From: Nocardiopsis metallicus
Lineage (GTDB): Bacteria; Actinomycetota; Actinomycetes; Streptosporangiales; Streptosporangiaceae
Direction: 5' to 3'
Assembly (NCBI RefSeq): GCF_014201115.1
Contig: NZ_JACHDO010000001.1
Location: 7,316,001 to 7,380,000, forward strand
Length of the DNA: 64,000 nucleotides
Under the pieces are notes generated by a model. The model saw only the letters and a program-made list of their open reading frames with translations. It ran no database searches and had not been told where the DNA came from. Positions 52,422 through 61,490 of this stretch are shown here, one piece after another. The position numbers were made by a program, and so were the translations under genes. Positions within the stretch are counted from its first letter, which is position 1; each line of letters starts with the position of its first letter.

Positions 52422-53536
52422 CCCCACGCGGACTGGAAGCGGTCCTGCGGCGCGCCGCCCTGCGCGCCTTCGACCTGTCCGAGGCGGACGTCCCCTTCGT
52501 GTGGCCGCGCAACGACCACGCGGCCGAGGGGGCCGACGCCGCCGTCGCCCTGGCCCCCCGCCTGGTCGGCCGGGTCCGCGACACCCTCCCCAAGGGCCGG
52601 GAGGACAGCCACCGGCGCGTGGTCTGCGAGCGGATCTCCGACGAGGTCGACGCGATGGCCGAGGAGGGCGAGCCCGACGCCGGGTTCGCGCGGGTCCTCG
52701 CGGACAAGCGCGGCTTCACCAACGTCACCTTCACCTGCGAGCAGCGCCAGAACCTGCTCCGCGCCGCCGCCGACGGGCCGCGCTACCTCACCGGCCGTCC
52801 CTGGACCGGGACGGGGGAGTGGCCCCGCTCCGAACTGCACGAGGCCGGACCCCTGGCCCAGGCCCGCCGGTACGCCCGCGCCGACGCCCGGGCCCGCATC
52901 GCCCTGGCCGTGGGGGAGCAGGCCCCACCGCCCGGTCCCGAGGGCGAGGCCTCCTGGCGGGACCGCTACCTGGACACCGGCCACGCGGAACTGTTCACCC
53001 CCGCGGGCCGCGTGCTCGGCCGGATCGGGGAGGACAGCGCCCGCGTGGCCTTTTGCCGCTCACTTCCCGAACACCCCCGCGAGAGCGAGACCACCGGGCG
53101 CGACCTGCCGGTCCTGCCCTCGGCGGACAAACCCGGGGCCTGGGTCCGGCTCACCGACGCCAACCCGGCCTTCCGGATGCGCTACGCCCACGCGCACGCC
53201 CTGAGCAGCCTGCGCTGGGCGGACCGGACCCCCGCCCCCGGCGCGCGCGGCTGCCACCACGGGCACGGGGCGAAGGTGCGCGGACTCCTCTTCGACGGCC
53301 CCAGCGTCCTGGACACCGCGGCCCGCCGAGAGGAACCCCATATCCTGGTCAGATACCTGGAGGCGCTGACCAGTGCCTACGATGAGTGGCGGACGGGTTC
53401 CACCACGGCCGCCGAACCGGCCCAGGGGCCGGAGCCGACGTGGGCCGCCCTCGACCCGGCGCTGCCCGCGGCCGTCGCCGGTGTGATCGGCACCGGACTC
53501 TTCCTGCTCGGGGTGTCAGCGCCCACAAGGCTGTAG
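52418..53536 (+). CDS. ArgRS-like protein with DALR domain, catalytic motifs absent
   Basis: A 372-residue protein whose start ([19 protein letters not shown]) resembles the N-terminal additional domain of arginyl-tRNA synthetase. Its end has the DALR anticodon-binding features [19 protein letters not shown], and [21 protein letters not shown] like an ArgRS C-terminus. I find no HIGH-type or KMSKS-type signature in the middle, so it should not charge tRNA. It sits where argS often precedes lysA in actinobacteria, and just downstream of tRNA-Arg(CCG). It may bind tRNA-Arg or be a relic. The true argS would be elsewhere. Confidence 0.72.
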   Translation: MTPRGLEAVLRRAALRAFDLSEADVPFVWPRNDHAAEGADAAVALAPRLVGRVRDTLPKGREDSHRRVVCERISDEVDAMAEEGEPDAGFARVLADKRGFTNVTFTCEQRQNLLRAAADGPRYLTGRPWTGTGEWPRSELHEAGPLAQARRYARADARARIALAVGEQAPPPGPEGEASWRDRYLDTGHAELFTPAGRVLGRIGEDSARVAFCRSLPEHPRESETTGRDLPVLPSADKPGAWVRLTDANPAFRMRYAHAHALSSLRWADRTPAPGARGCHHGHGAKVRGLLFDGPSVLDTAARREEPHILVRYLEALTSAYDEWRTGSTTAAEPAQGPEPTWAALDPALPAAVAGVIGTGLFLLGVSAPTRL

Positions 53537-53711
53537 ACACCCCTGCTGCGGCGGGCCCGCACCACGGACCCGATGGGACCAGCCCAACCCCTGTGTTCCG
53601 ATCGGCTTAGTGGACAATGAGTACCGGAACATGCCCCGGTCGCCTTCCCGCGCCGACCGCCGGTCAACACAGCACAGCCAGAACTATCGAAGTCCCAGCC
53701 GAAAGACCGTC

Positions 53712-55097
53712 ATGAGCCGCTACGCCCACCCCGCCGGATCCCGCCACGCGGAGGTCCTGCCGGAGGAGAACCCGCCGCTGCCGCCCGAGGACCTCAACGC
53801 GCTGAACCCGCGGGTCTGGCCCGCCACCACGCGTCGCTCGAACGGTGAGGTCACCGTCGGCGGCGTCGGCGTGCGCGCCCTCGCCGCCGAGTACGGCACC
53901 CCGCTCTTCGTCATGGACGAGGAGGACTTCCGCGCCCGGGCCCGTGACTACGCCACCGCCTTCGCCGACGCCGACGTCTACTACGCGGGCAAGGCCCTGC
54001 TGACCAAGGCCGTCGCCCGCTGGGTGGTCGAGGAGGGGCTCAAGCTCGACGTCTGCTCCGGCGGCGAACTGGCCGTGGCCCTGGCCGCCGAGGTCCCCGC
54101 CGACCGCATCGCCATGCACGGCAACAACAAGTCGGTGGCCGAGCTGCGCCGCGCCGTGCAGGCCGGGGTCGGCCGGATCATCCTGGACTCCCTGGACGAG
54201 ATCGGCCGCCTGGAGGCCGTGGCCGCCGAGTCCGGCGCCCGCCCCAAGGTGCTCATCCGGGTCACCACCGGTGTGGAGGCGCACACCCACGAGTTCGTGG
54301 CCACCGCGCACGACGACCAGAAGTTCGGCTTCGCGCTGAGCACCGGCGCCGCCGCCGAGGCGGTCCGCCGCGTCCTGGCCGCCGAGCACCTGGAGCTGGT
54401 CGGCCTGCACTCGCACATCGGCTCGCAGATCTTCGACACCTCGGGCTTCGAGGTCGCCGCCCGCCGCCTCACCAAGTTCCTCACCCGGATCCACGAGGAA
54501 CTGGACGTCACCCTCGCCGAACTCGACCTCGGCGGCGGCCTGGGCATCGCCTACACCGCCGGTGACGACCCGCTCGACCCCAAGACCATCGCGGCCAGCC
54601 TCACCGCCATCGTGCTCCGCGAGTGCGCCGACGCGGGGCTGCCCATGCCGCGCATCGCGGTCGAGCCGGGCCGGGCCGTGGCCGGTCCGGCCGGGATCAC
54701 CGTCTACGAGGTCGGAACCGTCAAGGACGTCGAGGGCATCCGCACCTACGTCAGTGTCGACGGCGGCATGAGCGACAACATCCGTACCGCCCTGTACGGC
54801 TCGGAGTACACCGGCCAGCTGGTGTCCCGGGAGAGCGACGCCGAGCCGATGCTCTCCCGCCTGGTCGGCAAGCACTGCGAGAGCGGTGACATCATCGTGC
54901 ACGACCTCTACCTGCCCGCCGACCTGCGGCCGGGCGACCTGGTGGCGGTCGCCGCCACGGGCGCCTACTGCTACTCCATGGCGAGCAACTACAACCACCT
55001 GCCCCGCCCCGCCATGGTGGCGGTCCGGGACGCGAACGCACGGGTGATCGTGCGCAGGGAGAACGAGGAGGACCTCCTCCGCCTCGACGTAGGCTGA
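53712..55097 (+). CDS. lysA: Diaminopimelate decarboxylase
   Basis: A 461-residue PLP enzyme that makes L-lysine from meso-diaminopimelate. PLP Lys94 is in [54 protein letters not shown] and the C-terminal [18 protein letters not shown] complete the family pattern, including the active-site Cys brought in by the partner subunit ([13 protein letters not shown] region). ATG 53712 begins [15 protein letters not shown], typical of actinobacterial LysA. It starts the lysA-hom-thrC-thrB run. Confidence 0.95.
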   Translation: MSRYAHPAGSRHAEVLPEENPPLPPEDLNALNPRVWPATTRRSNGEVTVGGVGVRALAAEYGTPLFVMDEEDFRARARDYATAFADADVYYAGKALLTKAVARWVVEEGLKLDVCSGGELAVALAAEVPADRIAMHGNNKSVAELRRAVQAGVGRIILDSLDEIGRLEAVAAESGARPKVLIRVTTGVEAHTHEFVATAHDDQKFGFALSTGAAAEAVRRVLAAEHLELVGLHSHIGSQIFDTSGFEVAARRLTKFLTRIHEELDVTLAELDLGGGLGIAYTAGDDPLDPKTIAASLTAIVLRECADAGLPMPRIAVEPGRAVAGPAGITVYEVGTVKDVEGIRTYVSVDGGMSDNIRTALYGSEYTGQLVSRESDAEPMLSRLVGKHCESGDIIVHDLYLPADLRPGDLVAVAATGAYCYSMASNYNHLPRPAMVAVRDANARVIVRRENEEDLLRLDVG

Positions 55098-55170
55098 ACC
55101 GTCCGCACCACGGGCGCCGCACCGGTGCCCGGCAGGGTTCGGACACGAGAGAAGTGGGAGTCACGCCCAA

Positions 55171-56457
55171 ATGGCGATGAAGGTGGCGCTGCTCGGATGC
55201 GGCGTTGTGGGTTCGGAAGTCGTCCGCCTGGTCAACGAGCAGTCCGGGGAACTGGCCGCGCGGATCGGCACGCCGATCGAGATCGGCGGCATCGCGGTCC
55301 GCCGGCTGGACCGCGACCGCGGCGTCGACCCGGCGCTGCTGACCACCGACGCCACGGCGCTGGTCACCCGCCCGGACATCGACGTCGTGGTGGAGGTCAT
55401 CGGCGGGATCGAACCGGCCCGTTCGCTGATGCTCGCCGCGATCAAGGCGGGCAAGTCCGTGGTGACGGCCAACAAGGCCCTGCTCGCCGAGGACGGTCAG
55501 ACACTTCAGGCCGCGGCCCGTGACGCCGGGGTCGACCTGTACTACGAGGCGTCCGTGGCGGGGGCGATCCCGCTGCTGCGACCGCTGCGCGACTCCCTGG
55601 CCGGGGACCGGGTCAACCGGGTCCTGGGCATCGTCAACGGCACCACGAACTACGTGCTGGACCGGATGGACTCCCTGGGCGCCGGGTTCACCGAGTCCCT
55701 GGAGGAGGCACAGGCCCTCGGGTACGCCGAGGCCGACCCGACCGCCGACGTCGAGGGCTTCGACGCCGCCGCCAAGGCCGCGATCCTGGCCCGGCTGGCC
55801 TTCCACACCCAGCGGGTCACCGCCGCCGACGTCCACCGCGAGGGCATCACCGGGGTGTCGGCCGCCGACATCGCCAGCGCCCGCGCGATGGGCTGCGTCG
55901 TCAAACTCCTGGCGATCTGCCAGCGCTCGGAGGACGGCGAGTCGGTGGGCGTGCGCGTCCACCCGGTGATGCTTCCGGTCGAGCACCCGCTGGCCAGCGT
56001 CAAGGAGGCCTACAACGCGGTGTTCGTCGAGGCCGAGTCGGCCGGCCGCCTGATGTTCTACGGAGCCGGGGCCGGCGGCACGCCCACCGCCAGCGCCGTC
56101 CTCGGCGACATCGTGGCGGTGACCCGCAACCGCCTGGCGAACACGTCGGTGGGGGAGGGCGCCCACGACACCGGCCTGCCGGTGCACGACATGGGTCAGA
56201 CCATCACCAGCTACCACGTGGCGCTGGACGTGGCCGACCGCCCCGGTGTGCTCTCCAAGGTCGCCGAGATCTTCGCCGACCACGGGGTGTCCATCAAGAA
56301 CGTGCGCCAGGAGGGGACCGGGGACGACGCCCAGCTCGTGCTGGTCAGCCACCCCGCCCCGGACTCCGCGCTGAGCGGCACCGTCGAGGAGCTCAGCGTG
56401 CACCCGATGGTCCGCGACGTCGCCAGCGTCATGCGGGTGGAGACCTTCCAGGAGTAG
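55171..56457 (+). CDS. hom: Homoserine dehydrogenase
   Basis: A 428-residue enzyme that reduces aspartate semialdehyde to homoserine with NAD(P)H. The nucleotide-binding motif is ALLGCGVVGSEV (7-18). The catalytic domain has NGTTNYVLDRM and EAQALGYAEADPTADVEGFDAAAK, with the substrate Glu and Asp and catalytic Lys. A C-terminal ACT domain (about 350-428; VADRPGVLSKVAEIFADHGVSI) gives threonine feedback control. It follows lysA by 73 bp and precedes thrC. Confidence 0.95.
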   Translation: MAMKVALLGCGVVGSEVVRLVNEQSGELAARIGTPIEIGGIAVRRLDRDRGVDPALLTTDATALVTRPDIDVVVEVIGGIEPARSLMLAAIKAGKSVVTANKALLAEDGQTLQAAARDAGVDLYYEASVAGAIPLLRPLRDSLAGDRVNRVLGIVNGTTNYVLDRMDSLGAGFTESLEEAQALGYAEADPTADVEGFDAAAKAAILARLAFHTQRVTAADVHREGITGVSAADIASARAMGCVVKLLAICQRSEDGESVGVRVHPVMLPVEHPLASVKEAYNAVFVEAESAGRLMFYGAGAGGTPTASAVLGDIVAVTRNRLANTSVGEGAHDTGLPVHDMGQTITSYHVALDVADRPGVLSKVAEIFADHGVSIKNVRQEGTGDDAQLVLVSHPAPDSALSGTVEELSVHPMVRDVASVMRVETFQE

Positions 56458-56699
56458 CCGGACCCCGCCGGGGCCCGTGTGCGCACGGCCCCGGCGCCCG
56501 GTCGTGAGCCGGTCGGGAAATCCACCGAATGTCCACATGGTGAGAAAAGTATGCCCGGGATGCAAGACGACTCGGGCAGGGCCATAGACTCGTAGCTGGT
56601 GGGGACGGATCGCCTCCGCGACGCCCCGCCCGCATCCCGCGCGCGCCGAGTCCGGCCGCGCGTCAAGCGCAACCGCATCCACCCGAAAGGGACACCGTC
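56458..56699 (+). promoter_or_regulatory. hom-thrC intergenic region, possible thrC promoter
   Basis: A 242-bp gap. It holds the inverted repeat TGCCCG (56552-56557)/CGGGCA (56573-56578) and a TAGACT -10-like box at 56585-56590 with a weak TGCAAG at 56561-56566. This suggests that thrC-thrB has its own promoter in addition to read-through from hom. Confidence 0.35.
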
Positions 56700-57764
56700 G
56701 TGAGCATGGCACGGGCGTGGCGAGGCATCGTCGAGGAGTACCGCGACCGCCTTCCCGTCAACGAGAACACCCCCGTCGTCACCCTCCAGGAGGGCGGCAC
56801 CCCCCTGCTGCCTGCCACGCGCGTATCCGAACTCACGGGATGCGAGGTCTTCCTCAAGGTCGAGGGCCTCAACCCCACGGGTTCGTTCAAGGACCGCGGT
56901 ATGACGATGGCCATCACCAAGGCCGCCGAGGACGGCGCCAAGGCGGTCATCTGCGCCTCCACCGGCAACACCAGCGCCAGCGCCGCCGCCTACGCCATCC
57001 GCGCCGGGATGACCTGCGCCGTGCTGGTGCCCCAGGGCAAGATCGCCATGGGCAAGCTCGCCCAGGCCCTCGTGCACGGCGCCCGCCTGCTCCAGGTCGA
57101 CGGCAACTTCGACGACTGCCTGGAACTGGCCCGCAAGCTCAGCGTCGACTACCCCGTCGCCCTGGTGAACTCGGTCAACCCCTACCGCCTCCAGGGGCAG
57201 AAGACCGCCGCCTTCGAGATCGTGGACGCCCTCGGCGACGCCCCGGACATCCACTGCATCCCCGTCGGCAACGCGGGCAACATCACCGCCTACTGGATGG
57301 GCTACACCGAGTACGCCAAGGACGGGATCTCCACCAGGGCCCCGCGCATGCTCGGCTTCCAGGCCAGCGGTTCCGCCCCGATCGTCAACGGCGCACCGGT
57401 CACCAGCCCGAGCACCATCGCCACCGCGATCCGGATCGGCAACCCGGCCTCCTGGAAGCTCGCCGAACAGGCCCGCGACGAGTCCGGCGGCCTCATCGAC
57501 AAGGTGACCGACCGCCAGATCATGGCCGCCTACAAGCTCCTCGCCGCCGAGGAGGGCGTGTTCGTCGAACTCGCCTCCGCCGCGAGCGTGGCCGGGCTCC
57601 TCCAGGCCGTCGAGGCCGGGCAGGTCCCCAAGGGCAGCCGGATCGTGTGCACCGTGACCGGGAACGGCCTCAAGGACCCCGACTGGGCGCTGGCCGGAGC
57701 CTCCTCCGCCACCACCGTCCCCGTCGACGCCCAGGCCGCCGCCAAGGCCCTCGACCTCGCCTAG
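56700..57764 (+). CDS. thrC: Threonine synthase
   Basis: A 354-residue PLP enzyme that converts O-phosphohomoserine to threonine. PLP Lys64 is in [10 protein letters not shown], the phosphate-binding loop reads [13 protein letters not shown], and [19 protein letters not shown] and [14 protein letters not shown] are family landmarks. The short form without the plant-type extension is usual in actinobacteria. GTG 56700 and ATG 56706 both follow GAAAGGG. Confidence 0.95.
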   Translation: MSMARAWRGIVEEYRDRLPVNENTPVVTLQEGGTPLLPATRVSELTGCEVFLKVEGLNPTGSFKDRGMTMAITKAAEDGAKAVICASTGNTSASAAAYAIRAGMTCAVLVPQGKIAMGKLAQALVHGARLLQVDGNFDDCLELARKLSVDYPVALVNSVNPYRLQGQKTAAFEIVDALGDAPDIHCIPVGNAGNITAYWMGYTEYAKDGISTRAPRMLGFQASGSAPIVNGAPVTSPSTIATAIRIGNPASWKLAEQARDESGGLIDKVTDRQIMAAYKLLAAEEGVFVELASAASVAGLLQAVEAGQVPKGSRIVCTVTGNGLKDPDWALAGASSATTVPVDAQAAAKALDLA

Positions 57765-57783
57765 CCACCACTGCCGACCACCG

Positions 57784-57857
57784 GATGATCTTGCTACCAG
57801 AGGCGATCTCGGCGCCTTGGGTTCCAGAGGTACCGCGCCTCTGGTAGCAAGATCATC
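57784..57857. repeat. Palindromic repeat between thrC and thrB, related to 14907-14960
   Basis: Perfect 22-base arms (57784-57805 and 57836-57857), starting GATGATCTTGCTACCAGAGG, enclose a 30-base centre. The GATCTTGCTACCAG part is shared with the palindrome at 14907-14960. It ends 6 bp before the thrB start codon, so the folded mRNA would mask or reposition the thrB ribosome site, and may lower thrB expression relative to thrC. Confidence 0.85.
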
Positions 57858-57863
57858 GCCTGT

Positions 57864-58838
57864 ATGGAGCCCACTGTGACCTCTCCGCGCCCCGACCGGG
57901 TGTCCGTCCGGGCACCGGCGACCAGCGCCAACCTCGGCCCGGGCTTCGACGCCCTCGGGTTGGCCGTCCAGCTGTACAACGAGTTCGACGTCGCGGTCCG
58001 CGCCGACGGCGAGCTCCGCATCCGGGTCGAGGGGCAGGGCTCGGGCGAGGTACCGCTGGACCGGCGCCACCTCGTCGTCCGGGCCATGCGCGAGGCCTTC
58101 GAGCGGGTCGGGGAGGGACTGCCCGGCCTGGACCTGCGCTGCGTGAACCGCATCCCGCACGCCCGGGGCCTGGGCTCGTCCTCGTCGGCGATCGTCGGCG
58201 GGGTCGCCGCGGCCGCCGCGCTGCTGGGCCGCACCGGTCCCGGCGGTGGGCCGGACCGGGACTGGATCTACCAGATCGCCGCGGACATCGAGGGCCACCC
58301 GGACAACGTGGCTCCGTGCGTCCACGGCGGCTACACCGTGGCCTACCGCGACGGCGACTCCTGGGCTGCCGCCCGGCTCACCCCCCACGCGCGGATCCTG
58401 CCCGTGCTGTGCGTGCCGGGGTGGAAGCTGTCCACCGAACGCGCCCGCGGTCTCCTGCCCGAAACCGTCTCCCATGCCGACGCGGCCTTCAACGCCGGCC
58501 GTGCCGCGCTGATGACGGCGGCCGTTTGTGGCCAACCCGAATCCCTGTACGCGGCCACCGAGGATCGGCTACACGAGGCCTACCGGGCCCCCGCGATGCC
58601 CCGAACCCTGGAGCTCATCGGTGACCTGCGTCAACACGGGGAACTTCCGGCCGTGGTCTCCGGCGCGGGGCCCACGGTGCTCGTGCTGTGCTCGGTTTCG
58701 GAGGGTTCGGCGCGGGAGGATTCACCGGAAATCGTCCGGCAGATTGATTTGATCCGTCAGCGGGCGGGTAATGATTGGGACATACGCCCCCTGCACATCG
58801 AGCCGGCGGGGGTGCGGACCCCATCTCCCCATCCGTAG
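57864..58838 (+). CDS. thrB: Homoserine kinase
   Basis: A 324-residue GHMP kinase that phosphorylates homoserine for threonine synthase. The ATP-binding motif is IPHARGLGSSSSAIVGG. The N-terminal VSVRAPATSANLGPGFDALG is family motif 1, and VVSGAGPTVLVL is motif 3. ATG 57864 has no clear ribosome site, because the palindromic repeat ends only 6 bp upstream; GTG 57876 is an alternative start. Confidence 0.93.
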   Translation: MEPTVTSPRPDRVSVRAPATSANLGPGFDALGLAVQLYNEFDVAVRADGELRIRVEGQGSGEVPLDRRHLVVRAMREAFERVGEGLPGLDLRCVNRIPHARGLGSSSSAIVGGVAAAAALLGRTGPGGGPDRDWIYQIAADIEGHPDNVAPCVHGGYTVAYRDGDSWAAARLTPHARILPVLCVPGWKLSTERARGLLPETVSHADAAFNAGRAALMTAAVCGQPESLYAATEDRLHEAYRAPAMPRTLELIGDLRQHGELPAVVSGAGPTVLVLCSVSEGSAREDSPEIVRQIDLIRQRAGNDWDIRPLHIEPAGVRTPSPHP

Positions 58839-59273
58839 CATCTGTGTCGAGGAATAGCCGTGGCCTCTGGTGATGTTAGGCTGGGTGAAGCACCAGATGC
58901 CCCGTTGCGGGGCGTGTGCTCATCCGCCACAACGGCTTCCGCGTCCCATAATCCGGCGGTCCGATCTCTCGACCTGTCGGAAGCGGTGGCCCAAGTGTCG
59001 AGTCAGCGGGATCCCCGCTGTGCCCACGTCTCCACAGTCCACTCCTCCTTGGATGAGTGTGTCAGCGCGGTCGACGGGCATCACCTCCGAGCCACCCGCC
59101 CCGACGTCTGGCTGTACCCAGAGCCCGCCGCGATTGGGTAGGGGACCGTTTTCGCCGGTTTCCAACATCCACGTGGGGCACGCCCTACCCGGCCCCTGCC
59201 GGTTCGCACCATCGGGCCGGCCGATCAAGCAATCCGCTGACGGCCGAAGCCCGCTCCTTGGGAAGGACCCTTA
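58839..59273 (+). promoter_or_regulatory. Long rho leader region
   Basis: A 435-bp region without a convincing gene. A TAGGCT -10 box at 58877-58882 could start an mRNA with a leader of about 385 nt before rho. A frame from GTG 58860 to 59141 exists, but its codon use is not gene-like. Long C-rich, weakly structured leaders before rho allow Rho to terminate its own transcription in other bacteria, and that is a reasonable inference here. Confidence 0.45.
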
Positions 59274-61286
59274 GTGAGCGACACCACCGAACTCCGAACG
59301 GACGCGGCGGTCGACAGCAAGAAAAGTGCCGACGCCTCCTCGGAGGCCGGCGAAGCCGCGTCCGCCACCCGGCCCCGCACGGCCTCGCGCGGTACCGGTC
59401 TCGCCGCCCAGAAGCTCCCCGAGCTCCAGAAGCTCGCGTCGAGCATGGGTATTACCGGCACGGGGCGCATGCGCAAGAGCGACGTGATCGCCGCGATCGA
59501 GGCCAAGTCGGGCGGCCCTGTCGGCGGCCCGGCGAAGGCCAAAACCGCAAAGAAAGCCGACACCGCGCCCAAGGCCGGTAAGGTCGAGGCAACTGACGGC
59601 CCGGCCGAAGCCCAGTCTCCCGCCCAGTCGGGCACGGACGAGGCCCCGCGCAAGAGCGCGGGAGAGCGGTCGTCGGACCAGGCCGTGACCGAGACACAGG
59701 GTGGGAAGGGCGACAAGCCCTCCCGTAGCCGCCGCTCGTCCCGCAGGCGCGGCGACGAGTCCGGTGAGCAGCCCCGCTCGGTGGACGGCACCGACTCCTC
59801 AACCTCCGCGAGCAGCGTGACCAAGACATCCAGCACCCCCCAGAAGAACGGCCCCGACTCCGAGGACCGTGACACCAGGTCCGGGCAGGGTCGCGAGCGC
59901 CAGCGCAACCGTCGCAACCGCAACCGCGGCGGTGACGACCAGAACACGAACAACAACTCCGACCGCCAGCAGGACCGCCAGCAGGGCGGCGGTGGCGGAG
60001 GCGGCCAGAACCAGGGCCGCGGCCAGGGCGGCAACAACCAGAGCGAGGACGACGACTTCGGCGGCCGCCGCCGCGGCCGCCGTCGGGACCGCCGGGACCG
60101 CCGCGGCGGACGCGGCGGGGGCCAGGAGCCGGAGCCGGTCATCAACGAGGACGACGTCCTCCTGCCGGTCGCGGGCATCCTGGACATCCTGGACAACTAC
60201 GCCTTCGTCCGGACCACCGGCTACCTGCCCGGCCAGAGCGACGTCTACGTCTCGCTGGCCCAGGTGCGCAAGCACGGCCTGCGCAAGGGCGACCACATCA
60301 TCGGTGCGGTCCGCCAGCCCAAGGACGGCGAGCGCCGCGAGAAGTTCAACGCGCTGGTGCGCCTGGACTCGGTCAACGGCATGTCGCCGGACCAGGCCCG
60401 CGGCCGCCAGGAGTTCTCCAAGCTCGTCCCGCTCTACCCCCAGGAGCGCCTGCGCCTGGAGACCGAGTCGAACATCCTCACCACGCGCATCATCGACCTC
60501 GTCGCGCCGATCGGTAAGGGCCAGCGCGGCCTGATCGTCTCGCCGCCCAAGGCCGGTAAGACGATGGTGATGCAGTCGATCGCCAACGCGATCACCGAGA
60601 ACAACCCCGAGTGCTACCTGATGGTCATCCTCGTGGACGAGCGTCCCGAGGAAGTCACCGACATGCAGCGCACGGTCAAGGGCGAGGTCATCCACTCGAC
60701 CTTCGACCGCCCGGCCGAGGACCACACGGTCGTCGCCGACCTGGCGATCGAGCGGGCCAAGCGGCTCGTGGAGATGGGTATGGACGTGGTCGTCCTGCTC
60801 GACTCCATCACCCGCCTGGGCCGTGCCTACAACCTCGCCGCCCCGGCCAGCGGACGCATCATGTCCGGTGGTGTGGACTCCACCGCCCTCTACCCGCCGA
60901 AGCGCTTCTTCGGTGCCGCCCGCAACATCGAGGGCGGCGGCTCGCTGACCATCCTGGCCACCGCACTGGTCGAGACGGGTTCGCGCGCGGACGAGGTGAT
61001 CTTCGAGGAGTTCAAGGGCACCGGCAACATGGAGCTCAAGCTCAACCGGTCCCTGGCGGACAAGCGGATCTTCCCGGCCGTGGACGTGGACGCCTCCAGC
61101 ACGCGTAAGGAGGAGATCCTGATGTCGCCCGAGGAACTGGGCGTCGTCTGGAAGCTCCGCCGGGTGCTGCACGCGCTGGACACGCAGCAGGCCATCGAGC
61201 TGCTCCTGGACAAGATGAAGGAGTCCAACAGCAACGCGGAGTTCCTGATGCAGATCCAGAAGACCACCGTGGGCCCTGAGCGGTAA
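59274..61286 (+). CDS. rho: Transcription termination factor Rho
   Basis: A 670-residue RNA helicase. A Rho_N-like helical domain lies at about 45-85 (LPELQKLASSMGITGTGRMRKSDVI). A long Arg/Asn/Gln/Gly-rich insertion follows (about 85-285), typical of actinobacterial Rho. The RNA-binding cold-shock domain is at about 290-370 (VAGILDILDNYAFVRTTGYL). The ATPase core has PPKAGKT (about 424-430), LMVILVDERPEEVTDMQR and the R-loop region DSITRLGRAYN. The insertion is intrinsically disordered and may aid RNA binding or condensate formation. GTG 59274 follows GGGAAGGA. Confidence 0.95.
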   Translation: MSDTTELRTDAAVDSKKSADASSEAGEAASATRPRTASRGTGLAAQKLPELQKLASSMGITGTGRMRKSDVIAAIEAKSGGPVGGPAKAKTAKKADTAPKAGKVEATDGPAEAQSPAQSGTDEAPRKSAGERSSDQAVTETQGGKGDKPSRSRRSSRRRGDESGEQPRSVDGTDSSTSASSVTKTSSTPQKNGPDSEDRDTRSGQGRERQRNRRNRNRGGDDQNTNNNSDRQQDRQQGGGGGGGQNQGRGQGGNNQSEDDDFGGRRRGRRRDRRDRRGGRGGGQEPEPVINEDDVLLPVAGILDILDNYAFVRTTGYLPGQSDVYVSLAQVRKHGLRKGDHIIGAVRQPKDGERREKFNALVRLDSVNGMSPDQARGRQEFSKLVPLYPQERLRLETESNILTTRIIDLVAPIGKGQRGLIVSPPKAGKTMVMQSIANAITENNPECYLMVILVDERPEEVTDMQRTVKGEVIHSTFDRPAEDHTVVADLAIERAKRLVEMGMDVVVLLDSITRLGRAYNLAAPASGRIMSGGVDSTALYPPKRFFGAARNIEGGGSLTILATALVETGSRADEVIFEEFKGTGNMELKLNRSLADKRIFPAVDVDASSTRKEEILMSPEELGVVWKLRRVLHALDTQQAIELLLDKMKESNSNAEFLMQIQKTTVGPER

Positions 61287-61301
61287 CCACGAGGCTTCCA
61301 G

Positions 61302-61333
61302 GGCCCCCTCCCCACCCGGGGAGGGGGCCTTTT
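61302..61333 (+). terminator. Intrinsic terminator of rho
   Basis: Perfect 12-base arms GGCCCCCTCCCC (61302-61313) and GGGGAGGGGGCC (61318-61329) with a 4-base loop and TTTT, a textbook terminator 16 bp after the rho stop. Confidence 0.9.
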
Positions 61334-61490
61334 CGTGTTCTCCGGGGCACTCGCCGGCCTGGTTTCCGTCTTCCGGAAGCCCCATGTCACCAGTATGTCT
61401 CGGATCACATTCGGGGGCTGGTGGGAGGGCTCCCGCGTGCGTAGGGTCGCGCGAACCAGAGTGCAACCCCCCGACCAGGGAGCCGCCTGG

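Noticed and set aside
58860-59141. Open frame of 93 codons upstream of rho
   Set aside because: It overlaps the probable rho promoter, lacks a ribosome site, and its codon use is not gene-like; treated as leader.
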